Assembly: GCF_026745355.1 (NCBI RefSeq)
Contig: NC_079202.1
Span: forward strand, 4,472,173 to 4,536,172
Direction: 5' to 3'
DNA: 64,000 nucleotides
Source: Beta vulgaris subsp. vulgaris
Lineage: Eukaryota > Streptophyta > Magnoliopsida > Caryophyllales > Amaranthaceae
A program made the translations under genes and the position numbers. This document shows positions 59,543-64,000 of the stretch, one piece after another. Every line of letters begins with the position of its first letter. Position 1 is the stretch's first letter. Under the pieces are notes generated by a model. It did no database searches and had not been told where the DNA came from. It was given only the letters and a program-made list of their open reading frames with translations.

Positions 59543-60650
59543 CTATGGTTCTTCAATTTCCAGGAGTATTTTACAATTAATCATGAATAAGCAATCCGTG
59601 TACACTAGGAATTTTGAGCAATCAAAATTTTTATGATCTACAGACAAGACCCTTCCGAAAATGCTCCCTATTCTATACATATTGTCATAGCCCCATGCAC
59701 CAAGTGGAACAACATAAATGGACAAGCATGTTTCTCTCCAAAGTGATGAGAAATCATCATTCACATTCCTTAAATTCGTAAACTAGTTCAACAACCATTG
59801 ACTTTCTAGCATTACATCTTTATATTCAATGGAGTCAAAGGAAATTAAATGTGACATACCTCCAAGTGGTTTAATGGATAAGCATCTTACTCCTTGTGAG
59901 AGAATGAGTTGAAGGATGTTATTAGATGAAAGGGAGGAGTTCGCCATACCAATGACACTTTGGTTAAACATCTCCATATAAACATTATCTTCACATTTTG
60001 AACCTTTTAGTATTGCTGCATGTTCATCATCATCTTCATTCATGGTGATGAGAGACTTTTTTTGATACGTTCCACATTTTCTCCCAGCGCACGTGAGCTC
60101 ATCAGCTGATGTTGGTATGGTTTAAAGTGGGTACAATCAGGTTTGGGGCCAGGTATATTGAAGGGAGAAGAGAGTTCATGGTTTGTATTTTGTAGATTAG
60201 GATTTTGGTGTGGTGGTGGAGGTGGGGGTAGGGGTGGGGGTGGAGGGGGGAGGAGGTGTGTATGGGGGGGGATTTGGGAAGGGGTTGGTGAAGGCTTCTT
60301 TGTAGGAACGATGATCACGAGGGTTAAATTTATGAGAATAAGCAGGTTTGAAGTGGGTTTCGGGCTTCAGTTCAATGGGTCTACATTGCATGCAGGTGGG
60401 ATGTTTCTGAGAGGGAGGCTTGTCAGCTTTCGCAGGAAAGACTTTCATGGAGGAATTTCCTAGTTTATGGCCATTTTCTTGTTGTACTGCCATGGTGAAA
60501 GCTTGATGAGAGTGGAATTGTACAAAAGCATATTTGTTGTTGCAGTTCGGGTGAATTTTCGGAGGGATATGAATGTTTGAGATATGACCGGCCATATGGC
60601 TCAAAGATCTTAAGAATGTCCGAAGGATTGAAGGAAATTAAAGAGGAAGA
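59543..60650 (-). pseudogene. LINE 2 ORF1 with RRM domain
   Basis: An RRM is visible as DILKIFEPYG in one frame, then GHISNIHIPPKIHPNCNNKY and KYAFVQFHSHQAFTMAV (RNP1) from about 60590. CMQCRP and a long Pro/Thr-rich linker (about 60200-60320) follow. A C-terminal part with LSIYVVPLGAWGYDNMYRIG ends near 59543. At least two frameshifts. RRM-bearing ORF1 distinguishes this LINE from LINE 1. Confidence 0.82.
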
Positions 60651-60812
60651 AAGTCAATAAAACAAGATCGGGAGGCTAAGGTGGGAGAAGGGGTTATGGA
60701 ACTATGTGACTTTCTTCTCATAACAACAATCCATTAGTGTGTGGATTGGTTGGGGGGGGGGGGGAGGTTTCTCTCTAGGAATTCCCCCTCTCTCTCTCAT
60801 GGTTGTTTTTCC

Positions 60813-60828
60813 CCATTACCTGTGATAT
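60813..60828. repeat. Target-site duplication of LINE 2, right copy
   Basis: CCATTACCTGTGATAT directly adjoins the 5' end of LINE 2 and equals 51614-51629. Confidence 0.85.
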
Positions 60829-60964
60829 TAGGCTAGTTTAAAATTTCTATATGATTTTACATGATCGGTGGAGTAAAGCAATATATTGTTAACATAAAGA
60901 AGATTATAGTCCAATGTTATTGGCTTATTCCAATATTGTGTAAAGTTAAAGGTAAAGAATTTGA

Positions 60965-61380
60965 GGATTACTACCTAATATGAGCGGAGAGAAGTACTCC
61001 ATAGAGTTCAAAGTGGTCGGCCTTCCTACACGCACGCGCTCGCAAGTACAACTTGCTTCGGGACGAAGCCAAGCCGATACATACGATAGGCGAAGGAAAG
61101 ACCCCCATTTCAGAGCGCCTGGAGAACGCAAGTTTGATCGAGGATTGGAGAAAAAGGTATGGCTGCTCCCCGACTTATGGCCGTTACGCTACTATTACTG
61201 TGCTGTGATGTGAGCGGTTTAAATTTAATTTGGTATTTTGTTTCCCAATCATTCTAGCCGGAACATTCACTTATTTTTTCTGTGACCCAAAACGAGCGTA
61301 ACCGCTTACCGAGAAATAGAAAGGAAGGACAAGTTGGTCGAACAGAGAGTGACAGTCGAGTCTTATCGTAGTTAAGTTTT
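60965..61380. other. GC-rich segment, possible organelle-derived insert
   Basis: This block is clearly GC-richer than its flanks and carries phrases such as cttgcttcgggacgaagcc and cgcacgcgctcgcaagtac, with open frames on both strands (77 codons at 60980-61213, 61 codons on minus). The composition suggests plant mitochondrial DNA, but no organelle gene was recognised. It could equally be transposon sequence. Confidence 0.3.
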
Positions 61381-61398
61381 ATGATCCAGTTATTTACA

Positions 61399-61910
61399 TG
61401 TACGGGAGTAGATAACTCCCTCGGGCTTGTCGATTGACCTGAACATGTCGGTCAAGAACTTGGTGGCACCGCACGGGCCATGTCGATCGTAGTGCAACAA
61501 AGAGGATCCACTTAGTGTACTTGATGGTCTGAAAGATCACGTGGCAACTTGTCGTATTGACATCCTTTCTAGGCAGTGACATATACGGGAACAAATCTGA
61601 TCATTGGGCAAAAAATATATATGCGAGATTCACTAATGGAAAATCGACCTACTGAGATCTTACTATAAATAGCCAACCTGCACTGACTACGAGGTACGTA
61701 ATTACGGTTCATCTACCTACTTTACTTGGACATCCTTGCCGTACCTTATCTTACTTAGGCATCGAAGTGGGTTTCCTCGACAACCCTCCGAGGTGAGTCA
61801 TCCTTGTTCCCTCTGCAGGTATATCGACAACCCAACTTAATCAACAACGACATACTCGACGTCGCCAAGCCTTGTCTACCCCTGAAAGGCCATCAACACC
61901 TTTACGTCTA
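61399..61910 (+). repeat. 5' LTR, 512 bp
   Basis: It starts TGTACGGGAGTAGATAACTC and ends ACGTCTA. A TATA box (ACTATAAATAG) lies near 61668. It aligns along its whole length to 62948-63457. Confidence 0.85.
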
Positions 61911-62386
61911 GGGGAACCACCATGGTAACTTCAGGCCTCCCTAGACTGGTACCATACTCATATATGGCTTGCTCATCAGTCGCCAACAGATATTCGTGAC
62001 TGATGGGATCAATTTCCATCGCTTGGAAGGAGCATCTGGCGGTACAGTGTAGGAAATAGTCCAACAAGAGTCTCATGGTAGAGCTTTTTGAGGATTTCAG
62101 GCGAGAGCTCCACCTATGCCAAATACTTCCCTTTTGCATCCTAGGTCTAAAGATCCGACAAACCCTGACACACTTCCTCATGCGTTATCGAAAAAGTATG
62201 CGACTCCGAATGGGTGGTTGATACGAGCCGACTATCACCATCCTCAGGGATAGAAAGGCCACCACCGCCGTCTAAGTGAGTGTAGGTCTCCTTAGAAGAA
62301 ACCTCCGGAGATTTCGGGTCGAGCCCCAAAAGGGCCATGTTGTAATCCTTGAGATCGTTTTGCCTATCCCCAGACACGCTAGACAT
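61876..62386 (-). pseudogene. Antisense reading frame in the short LTR element, unidentified
   Basis: MSSVSGDRQNDLKDYNMALL opens at 62386 and runs through SKETYTHLDGGGGLSIPEDG to a stop at 62147. A second frame from 62181 (SSKSSTMRLLLDYFLHCTAR) continues into the LTR edge. A T/C-rich sense-strand stretch precedes the start. I do not recognise the protein. Antisense frames are known in some Tat/Retand-type gypsy elements, but placement here is inference. Confidence 0.35.
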
Positions 62387-62947
62387 ACTTACACCCTCGA
62401 AGAAGAAATTTTAACCAGAAAAAACAAAGAGACAACCTAAAGAGGAAGAAGGTTTGAAGCTTTATCTTGAAAAAGAAAGAAACCCTAACTCGCAAATGGG
62501 CAAATTCTCACTCGAGCTCTTACGAGAAAAACTGAAACTCACCAAAGAGAAAAACTGAAACTCACCAAAATAAACCCAGTTAAGAAATGTTGAAAAAACA
62601 CACAAAAACGAGAGAAAAAGAAGAAATAAAAAGGGAAAAATGGCACCGAAATTTCTGAGGAAGAGGAGAAAAAAATAAGAGAGAAGAAAGAGAGAATTAC
62701 CAGAGAAGGGGAAGAGTCGTCTGGAGAAGAAGGATCAATAGAGAAGAGAGAAAATTGGAAATAACTGTACCAATTAAGCCAAAAAAATGAATGCCCTAGA
62801 TTGCACACAACTCAACTGCCGCGCGCAGATTGAAACACGTGGCAAGACCTCACATGAAGTTGCATCGTCACTTTTTTTGAAATAATATTCTGACAAGATC
62901 CCGATAAAGCAATGATGGCCTACCGCCATCACTTTGGGGGGGCTAGT

Positions 62948-63457
62948 TGTACGGAAGTAGATAACTTCCTCGAGCTTATCGGTTGACCTGAACATACCGG
63001 TCAAGAACTTGCCAGATTCGTACAAGCCATGTCGAGCGTAGTGCAATGAAGAGGACCAACTTAGTATACTTGGCGGTCTGGCAGATCACATGGCAACTTG
63101 CCGGTCTAACATCCTGTCTAGGCACTAGCACATACGTGTACGAATTTTTGATCATTGAGCACACGTGTATATCCGAAATTCACCAATGGGAAACCGACCT
63201 ACTGAGATCTTACTATAAATATCCTACCTGCTGACTACGAGATACGTAATTACTGTTCACTTACCTACTTTACCTGTACATCCTTGTCGTACCTTGTTTT
63301 ACTTAGGCATCGGAGTGAGTTTTGTCGCCAATTCTCCGAGGTCAGCCATCCTTGTTATGTGCAGGTGTACCGACAACCCAACTTAATCAACACCGACATA
63401 CTCGACATAGCCAAGCCTTGTCTACCCCCTGAAAGGCCGCCAACACCTTGACGTCCA
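62948..63457 (+). repeat. 3' LTR, 510 bp
   Basis: It starts TGTACGGAAGTAGATAACTT directly after the G7 polypurine tract and ends ACGTCCA. It shares the cttactataaata TATA region with the 5' LTR. Confidence 0.85.
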
Positions 63458-63883
63458 TTGTTTCATAATCGAAACAGTATCATTTGCTGCTTCATCTGCC
63501 ATCTATGCGACTGCAAAGGTGGTCAATCATAAACTAATAAAATTATTATTTACATAACTGAGATTGGCATTCTCATTTTCTCATTTCTCATTCTAACAAA
63601 TATATGTATATGAATTAAATCAGCCAATAAACAAGAAAAAAATTATGTACGACTTAAGTTACTATCTACTACTACTAAGTACTACTAAATCATGACCCAT
63701 AATAACATTGATAAGGACGTGATAGTCATATTCATGTAATTAACAACTATATTGTCAAAATATCGCTCCAAAAGCTAAACATGGCAATTTGCATCACAAT
63801 CCAACGGTATTAAACTCCCAACACTACCAACCAAAGAAAGTCTCACTCTTTTCCTCTCCAGTCAATCCTTGCTCACATATCTC
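63458..63883. other. Spacer upstream of the edge reading frame
   Basis: AT-rich sequence; it could be promoter and leader of the frame starting at 63884. No element boundary seen. Confidence 0.3.
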
Positions 63884-64000
63884 ATGGGGAAGTTGAAAGA
63901 GCATATCAAATTGTATAGCGACATAAACCACGCATCTCTTTCCTCCAGCTATATACTTTCTCAATTTTCCATGATCAAGTATCTGCCATTTCGGCCCCAA
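63884..64000 (+). CDS. Possible 5' end of an unidentified gene, cut by window edge
   Basis: An ATG at 63884 opens 39 codons without a stop to the last base: MGKLKEHIKLYSDINHAS, a Ser-rich stretch, then QFSMIKYLPFRP. The upstream sequence is pyrimidine-rich (cactcttttcctctccagtc), like a plant leader. The family is not recognisable from so short a piece and a chance frame is possible. Confidence 0.35.
   Translation, partial: MGKLKEHIKLYSDINHASLSSSYILSQFSMIKYLPFRPQ

Larger units (their letters stand above)
53694..60812 (-). mobile_element. LINE 2: BNR-like L1 LINE with RRM-type ORF1
   Basis: In minus orientation: ORF1 with an RRM, ORF2 with endonuclease, RT, zf-RVT and RNase H, then a poly(A) tail (T run at about 53695-53707). 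The target duplication is CCATTACCTGTGATAT at 60813-60828; its partner is at 51614, displaced by the Mutator-like insertion into the tail. A hAT element at 54417-55026 interrupts ORF2 before RNase H. The copy looks near full length but every domain is frameshifted. The RRM ORF1 is the hallmark of the BNR clade described in beet. Confidence 0.9.
61399..63457 (+). mobile_element. Short non-autonomous LTR retrotransposon
   Basis: Two LTRs of about 510 bp (61399-61910, 62948-63457) flank only about 1 kb of interior. The interior ends CTTTGGGGGGGCTAG before the right LTR, a polypurine tract placing the element on the + strand. No gag or pol motif is present. Two minus-strand frames (62386-62147 and 62181-61876) probably represent one interrupted antisense protein. 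No clear primer binding site match or target duplication was found. LTR divergence is substantial, so it is an old copy. Confidence 0.8.

Noticed and set aside
60143..60463. 106-codon Gly-rich + strand frame
   Set aside because: Antisense to the proline-rich linker of LINE 2 ORF1.

Overview
This is plant nuclear DNA, from a eudicot by its two host genes. It is AT-rich, with GT-AG introns and dense transposon content. A Caryophyllales/Amaranthaceae source is possible, because one LINE has the RRM-type ORF1 first described as BNR in beet, but the window does not settle the species.

Two intact single-copy-type host genes occupy the left third. A complete RETINOBLASTOMA-RELATED (RBR) gene lies on the + strand (coding 2794-11639, 18 coding exons, 1025 codons by exon arithmetic). 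It has a 5'UTR intron and two E2F-type sites upstream of its leader. A complete FILAMENT-LIKE PLANT PROTEIN (FPP) gene lies on the - strand (coding 19545-15141, 5 coding exons, 1108 codons) with a 1.9-kb intron in its 5'UTR. The two genes converge on a 3.5-kb intergenic stretch holding three MITE-like elements. RBR introns 10 and 16 also carry MITEs.

From about 22.3 kb onward the window is almost entirely layered mobile DNA. A degenerate Ty1/copia (Tnt1-like) element at 23745-37141 is split in its gag by a Ty3/gypsy chromovirus at 24624-35563, with LTRs of 2.6 kb, PBS for initiator tRNA-Met and 5-bp TSD ATTAC. Then comes a field of small elements at 37.5-45.7 kb: Stowaway and Harbinger-like MITEs, tRNA-derived SINEs (one SINE inside another exactly at its B box, one SINE inside a Stowaway) and an LTR-like remnant split by a MITE. 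LINE 1 (45.7-51.4 kb, - strand) has a DUF4283/zinc-knuckle ORF1. LINE 2 (tail near 53.7 kb, 5' end 60812, - strand) has an RRM ORF1. A 16-bp target duplication of LINE 2 is found at 51614 and 60813, because a Mutator-like element landed in its poly(A) tail and a hAT element then landed in the Mutator-like element. A second hAT element interrupts LINE 2 just before its RNase H domain. A short LTR element with only 1 kb of interior (61399-63457) follows, and an unidentified reading frame runs off the right edge.

No transposon here looks autonomous: every pol, gag or ORF1 region is frameshifted, truncated or missing. In the gypsy element much of the LTR-LTR difference is 1-3 nt indels, so part of the apparent decay may be imperfect assembly of repeats. 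Coordinates of genes, TSD-bounded elements and LTRs come from reading the sequence directly. Family assignments rest on recognised motifs and no database search was possible.
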